NCBI GenBank assembly: GCA_036186865.1
Contig: AP025055.1
Location: forward strand, 4,444,864-4,508,863
Direction: 5' to 3'
Source: Eustoma russellianum
Taxonomy: Eukaryota; Streptophyta; Magnoliopsida; Gentianales; Gentianaceae
DNA: 64,000 nt
Each line of letters starts with the position of its first letter. Position 1 is the stretch's first letter. The position numbers and the translations under genes were made by a program. The notes under the pieces were generated by a model, which saw only the letters and a list, made by a program, of their open reading frames with translations, searched no databases and was not told where the DNA came from. This document shows positions 10,697-23,700 of this stretch, one piece after another.

Positions 10697-10829
10697 ATCC
10701 AATTCAATTACTTCTGTACCGTTTTTTATTTGCGCAAACCAGTGTTCATACTGATTTGCAGTCTACTTCTACTCATTTCTTAAATTTAGTTCTGTTCTGA
10801 TATGTACGTTTTGATCGAAATGAACAGGA

Positions 10830-13800
10830 ATGGAGAACGAAAGCTCGAACTCTGTTCAAGGCTTTAATGGTGCTCACTCTGTGTCCGCACCTGATGGGGC
10901 AAACAATGCTGCCGCCGGAGCTCCGTTCAACACGGTTCCGTTGGCACGTACTGGAGGGCCTCAAATGAATCCGGCTGCCACTGCTGCTCACGTGGAAAAG
11001 CCGGAGAATTTCGTCGGTTTCAAAAGGTGGCAGCAAAAGATGTTGTTCTACCTCACGGCGCTAGGATTAGCCAGTATGCTGAGCGAGGATCCACCTGTGG
11101 TTGAACCTGTGGAGGATCAACAACAAAACATGCAGAATGCCTTGGGGGCTGAAGCCTGGGCATATACAAATTTTTGTTGTTTGAATTTGATTCTGGGTTG
11201 CCTAGATAATACTATCTATGGCGTATTTTGTACTTATAAAACTGCAAAAGCGTTGTGGTCAGCTTTAGATAAAAAGTATCGTACTGAAGATGCTGGCACG
11301 AAAAAATTAATAGTTGGAAAATTTCTTGACTATAAAATGCTAGATTCCAAAACTGTAATTTCGCAGGTTGAGGAAATACAGATGTTGATTTCTGAGATGG
11401 AAGAGGAGGGCATGACGCTTAGTGAATCTTTCCAGGTTGCGGCTGTGATTGAGAAGCTGCCTCCTTCGTGGAGGGAATTTAAGAGCTATCTCAAATACAA
11501 ACGAAAGGAGATGAAAATGGAGGATTTGATTGTCCGTCTTTGAATTGAAGAGGACAATTGTCGTGCCGAAAGAAAGCCAACCACTTCGTCCAGTCAAGCC
11601 AAGGCTCATGTTGCTGAGGAAAAGAACAAAAAGAGAAATAACACTTTAAGTGTGAACGTCAAGGGCAAGGAGATTGCAAAAAAGTTCACAGGTAAGTGTA
11701 TAATTGTGGTAAACCAGGGCACCAGAGCAGTGATTGCCGAAAGCCCAAAAAGAATCAGAATCAAAATAAGGCCAAAGCAAGTCTGGTCGGCGCAATGGAA
11801 GATCTGAATCTCTGCGCAGTGGTGACCGAATGCAACGCAGTGGGGAATCCGCGTGAGTGGTGGGTGGACACAGGAGCCACTCGACATGTATATGCCAGCA
11901 GGGCAATGTTTAATGACTATGTTCCCACGACAAATAATGAACAACTTTTCATGGGAAACTCCGATAGCTCAAAGATCGAAGGTTCAGGCAAAGTGGTTCT
12001 GAAACTGACTTCAGGACGGGAGCTGTCCCTGCAGAATGTGTTGCATGTTCCTGACATCCAGAAGAACTTGGTATCTGGCACTCTTCTAGTGAGTCATGGT
12101 TTCAGGCTTTTTTTTGAGGCAAACAAATTTACTCTTTCTAAGAATGGCTTGTATTTGGGAATGGGGTACCGTACTGATAACATGTTTAAGTTAAATGTTA
12201 TAACAATTGTACCCAAGAAAGTTGTGCCCACTGAGGCTAATAAAATTGTTTCCTCTTCTGCTTACATGCTTGAGTCTTCTTGTTTATGGCACTTTCGTTT
12301 GGGACATGTTAATTACAAGTCAATTCAACGAATGATTAATCTTGACTTATTACCCAAACTGGAATTTAATAATAAAGAAACATGCCAAATATGTGTTGAA
12401 GCAAAATTGACAAAAGCTCCATTTCCTTCAACAGAAAGAAACACTGAATCGTTGGATTTAATTCATACAGACTTGTGTGATTTAAAGTTTGTTCAAACAA
12501 GAGGAGGTAAAAAGTACTTTGTACCTTTTATCGACGATTGCACTAGATACTGTTATGTTTATTTGCTAAGCAGCAAAAATGAGGCCATTGATGCGTTTAA
12601 AGATTATAAAAATGAAGTTGAGAATCAACTTAGCAAACGAATTAAAGCAATTTGTAGTGATAGAGGTGGCGAATATGATACATCGTTTAATGAATTCTGT
12701 TCAGAACATGGCATTATTTATCAAACGACTGCACCATATTCACCTCAATCTAATGGCATTGCAGAACGCAAAAACCGTACTCTAAAGGAGATGATGAATG
12801 CTATGTTGATAAGTTAGGGTTTACCTCAGAACTTGTGGGGGAAGCAATTCTCTCCGCCAACGTCATTTTAAATAGTATTCCGTCCAAGAAGACGGATAAA
12901 ACCCCATATGAACTGTGGAAAGGCTATAAGCCTAGTTACAAATACTTGAAAGTGTGGGGGTGTCTGGTGAAGGTTGCAGTATCTAAACCAAGACAAGTGA
13001 GAATCGGGCCTAAAACAATTGATTGCATATTCATCGGTTATGCAACGAACAGTAGTATATCGTTTCCTAATGCACAAATCGGACATTCCCGAGATACATG
13101 AAAATGTTGTCATGGAGTCGAGGAATGCAGTGTTCTTTGAAAATGTCTTTCCAAAGAAAGACAAAAATGGTGAAGAAGCTAGCACTAGTAAGCGAGTGCA
13201 TGAGACGACCCCTCAAGAGACTGAGGAACCTCGTCAAAGCAAACGAGCCAAAATACCAACGTCGTTTGGACCAGATTTTCTAACCTACATGGTAGAAAAT
13301 GAGCCGAGATCTTTCTCTGAGGCAATGACAACTCCAGAAGCTCCTTTCTGGAAGGAAGCAGTGAATAGTGAGATAGATTCCATTCTTCAAAATCACACTT
13401 GGGAGTTGGTAGACCTTCCTCCAGGAAGTAAACCACTCGGGTGCAAGTGGATTTTTAGGAAAAAATTGAAAGAAGATGGGTCTATTGACAAGTACAAGGC
13501 CAGGTTAGTAGCCAAGGGCTACAGACAGAAAGAAGGCTTTGACTTCTTTGAAACCTACTCACCAGTGACTAGGATCACTTCCATAAGGATGCTAGTGGCT
13601 ATTGCTGCAGTCTATGATTTAGAAATCCATCAAATGGATGTGAAGACTGCCTTTCTTAATGGTGAGTTAGAGGAAAAGATTTATATAGAACAACCTGAAG
13701 GGTTCGTCGTTCCAGGACAAGAAAGGAAAGTGTGTAGACTTGTTAAGTCTCTGTACGGACTTAAACAAGCACCCAAGCAATGGCATTTAAATTTTGATCA

Positions 13801-14852
13801 GGTAATGTTGTCAAACGACTTCAGGATCAACGAGTGTGACAAGTGTGTGTACATCAAAAGCACACCAAATGCCTATGTGATAGTATGTCTCTATGTAGAC
13901 GACATGCTAATCATGGGCAGTACTCGTGACATCATCTTGAGTACTAAGAAGATGTTAGCGCGAAATTTTGATATGAAAGACATGGGGGTTGCCAATGTTA
14001 TTCTAGGAATTAAAATTTCTCGAATGGCTGATGGTCTTGTTATGTCGCAAACTCACTATATTGAATCTGTCCTCAAAAGGTTCAATATGTCTGAAACAAA
14101 ACCAATAAAGACCCCACTTGACTTAAGTATACACTTAAGAAAAAATCAAGGCGAACCTGTAGCTCAATTAAAATATTCTCAAGTAATCGGGAGTCTGATG
14201 TACATAACGAATTGTACAAGACCAGACTTAGCTTGTTCAGTAAACAAATTGAGCAGGTATACCAGTAATCCAAGTGATGATCATTGGAAAGCTCTTAACA
14301 GAGTGATGAGGTATCTGAATTACACAATGAATCTTGGATTACATTACACAAGATATCCAGCAGTATTAGAAAGATATTGCGATGCAAATTGGATATCAGA
14401 TTGTAAGGACTCGAAGTCCACTAGTGGATACGTGTTCACTGTTGATGGTGCTGCTGTATAGTGAAAATCCACGAAACAAACGTGCATAGCTCGGTCTACT
14501 ATGGAGGCTGAGTTCATAGCGCTGGATAAAGCTGGGGAAGAGACTGAGTGGCTTCGGAATTTCCTAGAAGATATTCCATGCTGGCCTAAACCGAGCTCCT
14601 ATTAGCATACACTGTGATAGTCAGTCAGCTATAGGACGTGCTCAAAGCAGCATCTATAATGGTAAGTCACGACACATACGTCAGAGACATAACACCATTA
14701 AACAATTGATCTCTAAAGGCGTGATTTCCATTGATTACATAAAATCAATGGACAATCTTGCGGATCCGCTTACAAAAGGCTTGCCTAGAGATCAGATGTC
14801 AAGATTGACAAACGGAACGGGACTAAAGCCTTTAATGCAAGAATCTTTGTAA
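10830..14852 (+). pseudogene. Copia gag-pol polyprotein (F3), disabled
   Basis: Gag starts at the ATG at 10830. A CX2CX4HX4C zinc knuckle lies at about 11700-11740, protease DTGA at 11867-11878, the integrase HHCC finger at about 12290-12410, integrase core residues near 12655 (SDRGGEY) and 12750 (SNGIAERKN), RT YVDD at 13892-13903, and RNase H to the stop at 14852. Lesions: TGA at 11541; a 1-nt loss near 11698 in the zinc-knuckle start; TAG at 12815; 1-nt frameshifts near 12840, 13060 and 14600; adjacent TAG and TGA at 14459-14464. All enzyme domains are recognisable, so it was once autonomous. No intact polyprotein can be made now. Confidence 0.92.
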
Positions 14853-15395
14853 TGCTAACCCAACCTTATTGACTGGAGATCTCAGAATCTTGGTTCAATG
14901 GGACAACTAAGTTATGAAGCTTCAGTTTAGCACTTACTCATTCCGTCATATAAAAGTGCTGTCTGCAGAGAAATTGTAGGGTAAGCTAAAGCTTTTAGTG
15001 ATGTCTTATATCTTGATACATCAAGTGGAGTATGGCAGAATACTCTTGATAGGAATCACATATGTAAGTGTGAAGTGGGGCCGCTTCTGTGAGAAAGTCT
15101 GGGAGGCAAGATTTCTCTAAAACACTTTCTGAAACCAGGTTGTTCATGTCCAAAACGAACACAACCATGAGAACCAAAAGGGTGTTAAAGAAAATGTTGT
15201 GTGAGTATCGTTGTCTAGGTTCACAACAAAGGCTGACTGGTTTAAGACATCAAGTCACTAATTAGCCAAGTGAATCCGATGGTACATCACTATGAAAGGT
15301 TCAAAGCCAGAAGCTACCTTTTCTGATGCAACAGTTTCTTGTCTGACTTCTCCTTAGAGTCTGCATTTGCATTAATTTCCATTCATGTGGAGGAT
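14853..15395 (+). other. 3' untranslated region of F3 with conserved block and PPT
   Basis: No coding. A block at about 15044-15130 (CACATATGTAAGTGTGAAGT, then GCCGCTTCTGTGAGA) is recognisably conserved in the F2 element (minus, 27855-27931) and in the relic at 37341-37440 (minus). The polypurine tract CATGTGGAGGAT ends at 15395. Confidence 0.7.
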
Positions 15396-16752
15396 TGTTG
15401 GAGAATTTAAAGTTTGGGCTTTGGCCCATTAAGGAAGGTTGCAAATTTTGGTTTTGTAACATACTTTGAGTTTAATTATGATTAGTTTTCGATAATGAAA
15501 AACGAAAACTAAGAAGTCCTTAATTATCTACGTAATGAGTAGTTAATTTTAGGCTTTGGAATCACTCAATTACGATACCGGGTGAATGAGAAATTAATGC
15601 TCAAAGTGGATAGAAAACATGTGTTAAAGGGTGATGTGTCCTATTATTAGAAGGCCACATCACCCTTATGGAGGAATACCACATTGGACATTTGGACATG
15701 CTTAGCCACCTTATAAATGGCTAGAATGGAGACTTTAGATGTGCCCTTGGGGCATGAGAAGTTTTTGACCGGAGGGAAGACCTAGAAAGTGCCACACACG
15801 GGCGCGCGTGCGCCGCCGCCGCCGTTCGCCCGTTCGGCTGGCTCGGCTCGTGGTTCGTGTGCTCGTGGGCCAGGCCGGTTCCTATCTTTTTGGAGAAAAT
15901 TTATTTGGGCTTTTGGATTAATTATTTTTCTAAATAGTTAAAAGGCTTCGGGCCTAGCTGCGCAGCGGCCCAAATGCTCTTCGATTTAAGGGTGCGGTCC
16001 AGTCCAGTAACAGAAAACGCACGTTCGGTTTGATAACAGATAAAACGCGTTTTGATGTGTCTAATTTAAATTAAACGTTCGGTTGTGTTTAATTTAAATT
16101 AAACGTTCGGTTATGGTTTAAATAAATGTTTGTTTAATTCGGATTCGAACGGTCTCCTCCAATAAGATCGATTGGTTTTGATCTAACGGTGGCGGAAAAG
16201 GTAGCTTTGATCCAACGGATAAAATTCAAACTGACCTAACCGCCCAACCGAATGTGGTTTCCATCTAACGCTCCAAATTTGATTCTACGAATCGGTTTTC
16301 GATCTAAAGGCTGAGATTAAACCTACCTAAACTGGATAGGAGGTTTTCATCTAACGGCTTAAATCAAACTACGGTTTTGATCCGACGATCATGGTAACAT
16401 GTTCTCCAACCGACTCCCCTATATAAACAGGGCAAGGGGTGTGCATTAGGGACACACTTGCTCTCAGCGTTTTTCATACTGCATTCATAGCATTCTACTT
16501 TCTGCATCACGTCCAAGAGGAGTCAGGACATTCGAAGGTTTGCTGTAGTTCAAGTTCAGCAGTGCCGCTCAACTGAACAGGTACCCGTTGTATCCTGAGA
16601 GATGGTTCCTAACGCCGGTTAGGCACAGTATACCGGAGCAATACGTTTTAAGGACAGAGTCCTCGACTCGCCCCGGGTTTGATTTATTTTACTGTTTTCA
16701 TACGCACATACCGAACGACTGCGTCTAAGTACAGGAGTTATTGTCTCCAACA
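15396..16752 (+). repeat. 3' LTR of F3 copia element (1357 bp)
   Basis: Direct repeat of 9347-10683 with scattered substitutions and a few indels, chiefly in the GC-rich patch near 15797-15850. It has AACGG motifs at 16180, 16209 and 16349. Confidence 0.93.
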
Positions 16753-16892
16753 GCATAAACATGAGCAGTTTATTATGATCAGTGAAACTATACTTAAGTA
16801 GTAGATAATTTTGTTGGTCCCAGTAGAAGCTTGAATCACACTCCAATATGGTTAATAGGAAAAGCTATATTGTACTTTTTAAGATGAAGGGT

Positions 16893-16985
16893 ATTACAAC
16901 AACAACACGTATCGAGTATATCCTAACGACAACAACAATACATATTTAACGACAACAAAAACTATATCTGGAGGATGAACAGTAT
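16893..16985 (-). repeat. Au-like/RTE tail fragment
   Basis: ACAACAACAACACGTATCGA followed by GTATATCCTAACGACAACAA resembles the 3' tail of the LINE at 24079 and its dispersed copies. Degenerate. Confidence 0.5.
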
Positions 16986-17270
16986 TACATGTTGAATAAT
17001 ATCTCATCTGTTTAGGAAAAAAAATAACATAGTAGTTTTCATTGTCATCATGTTGCCACGTTAGAAAGCGTACGCCATGGGTTTCTGCCAATAATTCGTC
17101 AAATAAGGACGAAAATGTTGCCACTAAGCTAAGCAGGCAATTCGTAAGATGAAGTGGGCGGGGGGAGGGGGAAGGGGGTTGGAGAGAGTGGTAGTCGTGG
17201 AGGGTTAAATAATGTTATTAAAGTGAGGGTTTCACTTTGCAAGTCACATGCATTCATGTGAGCTTTGAAG

Positions 17271-17457
17271 GGATAGGAGCCCCACTGCAAGAGGGTTTGG
17301 TGACGCGTGACCGCGCGACATATGCCAACAAGGAAGGATGGTGAGACTAGATGTAGGTGACCCTCATCTAGCCTCACCACCCCTTTTGCTGTCACGTGTC
17401 GCGTGGTCACAAAGGGATGAGGAAAATGGGGAAAATGGAGGTGAGAGATCCCAACCC
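17271..17457. mobile_element. G-box MITE family 2, copy 1 (Mutator-like)
   Basis: 187 bp of inverted-repeat structure, GGATAGGAG...CCCAACCC. It has GGTGACGCGTGACCGCGCG on the left, TGTCACGTGTCGCGTGGTCA on the right, and a near 9-bp duplication (GCTTTGAAG/GCTTTGGAT). The weak ORFs read through it on both strands are artefacts. Confidence 0.7.
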
Positions 17458-17682
17458 GCTTTGGATGGGCGTCGAAGCCAAATAAAGGCATTTTCCTTTT
17501 TTCTTAAATTGATGAATCTATAAAGTTTATCTATTCTAGTATTGAAATGGCATAAAATAGCATACTATAATTTATGGATTCTTTCCTTACCCAATTCCGT
17601 TTTTTTGTACTTAACTAAGTTCATGTATAAATTTTTTAACTTTCAACTGAATTTTCGTTCTCTTTATCCTTTAGTTGTTGGG

Positions 17683-17845
17683 TTCAACAACAACAACACG
17701 TACTCAATATATCTCAACGACAGAAAAAACTATCATTAGGTTCTAAAAATGATGAAAGTAAAGCAAACGATACCTCCATTCTAAATAATAAAGAGTTTGC
17801 TTCCAGTGAGACTCCTGACTCTATTTGTTATTAATAAATCCAAAT
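17683..17845 (-). repeat. RTE LINE 3'-end fragment (Au-like tail)
   Basis: Carries ACAACAACAACACGTACTCA, then blocks matching the LINE tail: TCTCAACGACAG, AAACTAT, CCTCCATTC, AGAGTTTGCTTCCAGTGAGA. Read as a 5'-truncated minus-strand insertion. Confidence 0.6.
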
Positions 17846-18680
<835 letters not shown>

Positions 18681-19389
18681 ACATCATCAAAATTTCTATC
18701 CTTTTTTGACGTTGTACCGACACGGGTGAACTTTAATGCACTGTCCTATATTTATCACTATTTATAATATCTTTATGATAAAATTGACATGGTTTTTATT
18801 CCAAGAAACAATTGACATTTTGGTAACAAGGGCCATTTAAACACATGGACTTTTTTTTAGCACAAAACACATGAATTTGATGTATCAACTTATATGTTCG
18901 TTTATCCTTTACTCACCAAATATATTCATTTAAATAGGGTTTAAACGTTCATCAAGTAGAAAAAAAATAATAAGAAACTCCAAATTTAGATAGACACTCT
19001 TCTTTTGCCGAAAATTTAGATAGACACTCCAATATAGTTTTATGTCTATTATACTCATCTTGTTACACTATATCTTCTCTTTCGTACATTAGTTACAACG
19101 TCGATGACAAAGTTGCTACTGAAAATTTGACTACTAATGCGTCTTTAAATTTTGTAACGTGACAATGTTTCTATGCCAAGGTCAAAATTTGCAGACATAA
19201 GTATTAAAATTTTTATTTTAAATTAATTTGTTGACCTCTAATTATAAGCAATAATGAGTGGCACGCTTGCAAACATTTTGGAGGTCCAAGACATGGAAAA
19301 GGCAAGCAATCCGATGCGACCTGCCGGCTGGGCATCTCCATTGAGACCTCTCGGAGCAAAAGATAAAACCCTTCGTCCTAGAATTTACA
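18681..19389. other. AT-rich intergenic DNA
   Basis: No gene or repeat family assigned. It has short A/T runs, and the heptanucleotide-like TTTAGATAGACACTC is repeated at about 18986 and 19016. Confidence 0.5.
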
Positions 19390-19545
19390 CCGTCTTGGTT
19401 TCAAGAAGCATGGTGGAGAATGCAGATCAGGAGTTTAACGGCCTTTTAGGATAGATGAAGACTTAAGCAGTAACTCATACAAGGTGTATTTCCGCAAACT
19501 ACGCCTTCGGCCTGTGAAACAGCTACACTGTGGGTGTCTCCATTA
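19390..19545 (-). repeat. SINE-T fragment, head-truncated
   Basis: The plus strand reads AAGCATGGTGGAGAATGCAG, then CAGGAGTTTAACGGCCTTTT, then a GGTGT...CGCAAACTACG block and CTACACTGTGGGTGTC. This matches the body and tail of the full SINE-T copies at 21546 and 51847. The tRNA-like head is missing. Confidence 0.65.
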
Positions 19546-20582
19546 GGGCTCTTTGATAGGGGTAAGGTCATGTTGACACACGTATCGAACATAAATAAGC
19601 TTCAAAGTTGAAAAGGCTTCTTTGAGAATGACCTTTTTTAGGCCACACCCCATGAAGAATGAATTCATTCCACTTGGCACCATAATGATAGAGATGTGTT
19701 TTGACTCTTTGATTGGCATATTTGCTGCTCTTGTCGCGAGACATCGTCGAGTCAATTGTTATGTTAACTTTATTTTATTGTTAAAAATGTCTAACAGACG
19801 TATCTTTATTCTGATAAACGTTAGAAACGTATTATATTGCTAACATGGATCTCTAACTAGGTAACTTTTTTACATCAAATTTTGATATCATAATGACCCC
19901 AACATAAATTGCAAATGGACAGTTATAATATTCTTAGAAAATTTTAAATCTAGGAGTTCGTAAATGATATGTTCTGTCAAGGGAAACCTAAACATTAGCA
20001 CTTATTTTTTGTTTGATTATCCATGCAAAACCATCATAAAAGAGGCAACTATTAAGTATTCATGGACTACTAATACAAAGAGTAATTAATATATTATAGT
20101 GGTGAATGCAGAAAGAAAGGTGTCTGTTTTCAATTATTATGTTTTATATTAGTAGTTGAATAACTATTAAGATATACTCGATGAACATCTTAAAATTTGC
20201 CTTTACATGGGGTTTTAAAGAAAAGAGTCAAAGTATTTAAAGTCGTCATTATCTTTCATTTTGCCCCTTAATTTTATAGTAGTTAAAACACATATATTAA
20301 TATTAATGTATGTGGTGGGGTGAAATTGCTCGAGTTTCGGCACAATGGCTAGCCGTACGTTGTCCTTGTACAATCGTTGTCACACTTTAACCAAATGTTA
20401 TACACTCGAGTTGTTAAAATTATCTTTTAGAAAAGAGCCATTTTTTCAATTAAAAAAGCACTAAATCAAAATTGCAAAATTCCCCTATAAACTATTTTAA
20501 CAGGCATTTCCTCCCTATCTGCAGTACTAAATAGTGTTTGGATTTAAACTTCAATTTAAAATTACATCCACTGTTTAGAAAA
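19546..20582. other. Intergenic DNA without assigned features
   Basis: No gene is supported. Short ORFs on both strands near 19543-19843 lack codon structure or recognisable domains. Confidence 0.5.
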
Positions 20583-20735
20583 CTGTATGATTACAACAAC
20601 AACAATCACATCCAGTTTATTCCAACGACAACAAAAACTATTGTTAAGGTCTGGAGAGGGTAAGAACAACAACAATCACATCTAGTTTATTCCAATGACA
20701 ACAAAAACTATTGTTAGGGTCTGGAGAGGATAAGA
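20583..20735 (-). repeat. Tandem pair of Au-like/RTE tail fragments
   Basis: Two direct copies of about 78 bp (20593 and 20668). Each has ACAACAACAATCACATC, then CAGTTTATTCCAACGACAAC or a variant, then ACTATTGTTAAGGTCTGGAGA. Confidence 0.65.
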
Positions 20736-20844
20736 GACAGCTCATGTCGAGGAAAAAATAGAGATGCGAATTAAGATTGACACTAAAAATATAATGATCC
20801 TTATTATTAGTGTGAATTCAAGTCTCTGGTTTTATTATATAATC

Positions 20845-21290
20845 TTTAGATGAGGCTAAAAACCCCCCCACATCCTGAAAAGGATATTGAACTTGTCTTA
20901 TTTTCCTTAACCCAAAATCCACCACTATAACCATTAGAAAGTGTTTTCTTAGTGTCTTCTTTAATTTTGAAATATGATAGAATAAAATAAAATGACTCAC
21001 TAAATTAGTTGCGCTTCTTATATTGTGAAGTAGCAGTTGATCGATATACCTCGACCCATCATTATGCGTCATTAGAGACAACTTCTGTGTGTTTCTTACA
21101 CATGGGTATAGTTGCGTACATCAGACCTCCCTTCCCTACACCTCCTTATAAGCGAGAGTCTCTAAGACAATGAGGTAATATTGTTGTTATTGTTTAGATG
21201 AGGCTAAAAAACCCCACATCTTCAAGAGGATATTGAACTTGTCTTATTTTCCTTAATCTAAATCCTCCACTATAACTATTAGAATGTGGT
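20845..21290 (+). mobile_element. SINE-A copy 2 between ~100-bp direct repeats
   Basis: SINE-A body at about 20943-21194, in plus orientation, ending GAGGTAATATTGTTGTTATTG. It is bracketed by imperfect direct repeats of about 98 bp at about 20845-20942 and 21195-21290 (TTTAGATGAGGCTAAAAA, then ATATTGAACTTGTCTTATTT). The flanking repeat looks like a very long target duplication, or a pre-existing tandem repeat. Confidence 0.65.
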
Positions 21291-21464
21291 TGATAAGAGT
21301 AGGAAATAAATCACAAGTTGTGATGCAGTGGTTTACTCATCTTATAATCACGAGGTGGAGTTTGATTATATCTGTCAATTAGAGTAGAAGAGTATTTCGT
21401 GTATAAATGCAAAAACTTCCGAATATAAAACTCTATTAATCAAAAATATTAGTCCTTCTATAGA

Positions 21465-21526
21465 CACACACACATGCATATATATATATGTGTGTCTATA
21501 TATATATATATACACACATACACACC
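21465..21526. repeat. TA/CA microsatellite
   Basis: Mixed ACACAC, TATATA and TGTGTG dinucleotide runs. Confidence 0.9.
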
Positions 21527-21545
21527 CTTAGAAAACAATAAAGAT

Positions 21546-21810
21546 GTTCACAGTGCATAGCTCAGTTGGTACTCGGTTGAGATTTGCCTCAAGAGATCAA
21601 GAGTTCGATTCAAAGGACATGCACAGTATGAGTGTTCCACTACTGTTAGGCCGAATGCCTAGTTTGTAGGGGGACACCTTGTATGTGTCATTGCCTAAGT
21701 CTTCACCCAACCAAAAATGCTATTGAACTCTTGATTTGCATCTTTCAAAATGCTTATTGGAGTTCGAGCTATAGAAACCTTCAAGAACCAAGATATGGTC
21801 TTTTGCTCAA
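21546..21810 (+). mobile_element. SINE-T, full-length tRNA-derived SINE (265 bp)
   Basis: A perfect 16-bp target duplication, AGAAAACAATAAAGAT, lies at 21530-21545 and 21811-21826. The tRNA-like head has an A box TAGCTCAGTTGG at 21558-21569 and a B box GAGTTCGATTC at 21601-21611, so a pol III promoter is expected. The body is tRNA-unrelated. It is the best-preserved copy with SINE-T at 51847, which has the same length. Confidence 0.92.
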
Positions 21811-21826
21811 AGAAAACAATAAAGAT

Positions 21827-22424
21827 AAGAGTACGAACACGCCAATCAGCAAAGGACAAAAGCAAAAGGTTTTCGAACCCAAATAATCAGGTGGCCAAGG
21901 GGTAGAAGGTGCTGGGAGGGCAAATGGGACAAAAGTAGTTTGGACCCTTATGAATAGTTAGATGCAACAATTATATTAGAGAGCAGAAAGTTGATTGATG
22001 CAGGAAGAATTGAATGGTATTGAAAAGCTAAAGCAAACCTCTCTTTATCCAAAAGAGAAAATGTTTGTCGTTCTTTTTTCACATTCTCACATGTGCAACA
22101 TTATGCTTGGTGGGTTGCTTACTGCTCTTGATAATTGTCGCACACGTCTTGCCGCTGTAGCTTGTTAGACTTGGATACAAAACGTCTTACTCTGATCCGA
22201 GAGTTTTTATCGTTCAATCTCTAAAAGATTCGTAAAAGATGTAAATCAGATCAATCAACGGTCTTCTAGATAAAACTGTTTTGGCCGATTCCCCCACTTC
22301 CCTTGCCATGGGGTAAGGGGTCCTGCACTCCTCGGCCCCCTAACCTTAGCCTAAGATTTTTGTGTTGCATTGCAAACATAGCATGTGAGAAAGAGAGCAA
22401 TAAAAAAGGAAATTTCCGGTGCAT
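21827..22424. other. Intergenic DNA without assigned features
   Basis: No gene supported. There is a C-rich patch at 22288-22345 but no coding signal. Confidence 0.5.
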
Positions 22425-22600
22425 TAGACTTCTGCGTTTGTACAGTATCCGGGAGAAGTCAGATCGCTTCGCGATTTGATATATGCACCCTTATCCTATA
22501 CTTTGTGTAAGAGGCTGTTTCTACAGGTCGGACCTATGATCTCAAGGTCACAAAACAGCAAACTTATCAATTGATTCAAAGCTCGCCTTCATGAGAAAGA
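22425..22600 (-). repeat. Au-type SINE, degenerate
   Basis: Contains AGAGGCTGTTTCTACAGGTC and GACCTATGATCTCAAGGTCA, the layout of the head of plant Au SINEs (AGAGGCTGTTTCC, then the B-box complement and GGTCAC). Boundaries are uncertain. Confidence 0.5.
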
Positions 22601-22974
22601 GAGCCATATCAGATACAAATGTGGAAATTTCTCAAGTATGTAAATATTTATGTGAAGTCTCAAAATTTTGGGTTTAATGGCTTTACTATAAGCATATCAA
22701 CATTTAATATGCCTTTTAAGACTTGTCATGGTTTATCTAAAGCATTATGACTCTAAGTTAACATTATATACTTATAAAAATACTCGCACATGGTGTTATT
22801 TTCAATTCTTTCTTTGATATGGAATAAGGGTGCGTGTAGTATTTTATGTCTGATAATAACATAAATTGGTAGTGAAAATGACAGCATACTCAAAATTGTG
22901 GTACAAAAGTTTTGCGGGATAAGGCCTTCGAAACATGTAAAGTTTCGTACTAATAGAGCTAGAGGTATTAACGA

Positions 22975-23270
22975 ATCAAACCGATCCGAATACTAGGTTT
23001 TCAAATTCGAATTCGTTTAGCTAAACGAACTGTTTGACTCGGTTCGTTTAGCTAAACGAACTTTAAAATTGGTTCGAGTTCGCCTTGATAACCCTTTAAC
23101 TATTTAAACGAACCGAAAAGTTCGCGAATACTTTGGTTCATTTAAGTAAACGAATCCAAACAGCTGTTTGAATTCGGCTCATTTACCGATCATTAACGAA
23201 CGAATATGAACCGAATACGAAACGAACACGAACAGTTCGCGAACTGTTTGTTTTGTTGAACAGCCCTAAA
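22975..23270. repeat. GTTCG-rich palindromic MITE-like repeat, copy 1
   Basis: Dense short palindromes (AATTCGAATTCG, TAGCTAAACGAAC, ACAGTTCGCGAACTGT). It begins GGTATTAACGAATCAAACC and ends with CAGTTCGCGAACTGT. A second member is at 35165-35455. Superfamily unknown. Confidence 0.6.
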
Positions 23271-23554
23271 TAGAGCGTTGCATGCGTCTATATGTAGAAT
23301 GAAATAAACATGCAACTTATCGGCAAATATAATAGTAATTGCTCCAAAAAAAAAATTCTAACCTATCTTGTTTATTTAATGAACTCATATTAGGTGTCAC
23401 TGTAAATAAAAATGAAAAGGCGACATCATAAATCGAAAATTTGAAATAGAGATTATAGACTTCACCCGTCTGCTAGGCAAAGATAAGTACTTAAACTAAC
23501 TATTTTCTATTCATATTTGAGGACGGATCTTGGAGCAAACAGTGAATTTGTTGT

Positions 23555-23700
23555 TTTGCAACCTTGAATTCATTGTTTCGAACCGTGGAAACAGTCTCTT
23601 GCACAAAGTATAGGATAAACTGCGTACATCAGATCTTGAAAAGATCCGACCACTCTCCAGATTTTTCTTCATCGCGGGATTATAGAGCGCCGGAAACGCC
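23555..23700 (+). repeat. Au-type SINE, degenerate
   Basis: The plus strand has TTTCGAACCGTGGAAACAGT, CTCTTGCACAAAGTATAGGA, and TAAACTGCGTACATCAGATC in the Au order. The short ORF over it is an artefact. Confidence 0.5.

Larger units (their letters stand above)
9347..16752 (+). mobile_element. Copia-type LTR retrotransposon, family F3, complete but inactive
   Basis: 7.4-kb element with termini TGTTGG...CCAACA and a perfect 5-bp target duplication, GCATA, at 9342-9346 and 16753-16757. LTRs at 9347-10683 and 15396-16752 flank a gag-pol region. A polypurine tract (CATGTGGAGGAT) lies immediately before the 3' LTR. The coding region is broken by stops and frameshifts. Confidence 0.95.

Noticed and set aside
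17129..17491. 120-codon ORF (minus)
   Set aside because: Read across a MITE and its purine-rich flank; no domain.
21558..21611. tRNA gene (A and B boxes)
   Set aside because: Only the promoter boxes resemble a tRNA. It is the head of SINE-T with a 16-bp target duplication and no cloverleaf was established.
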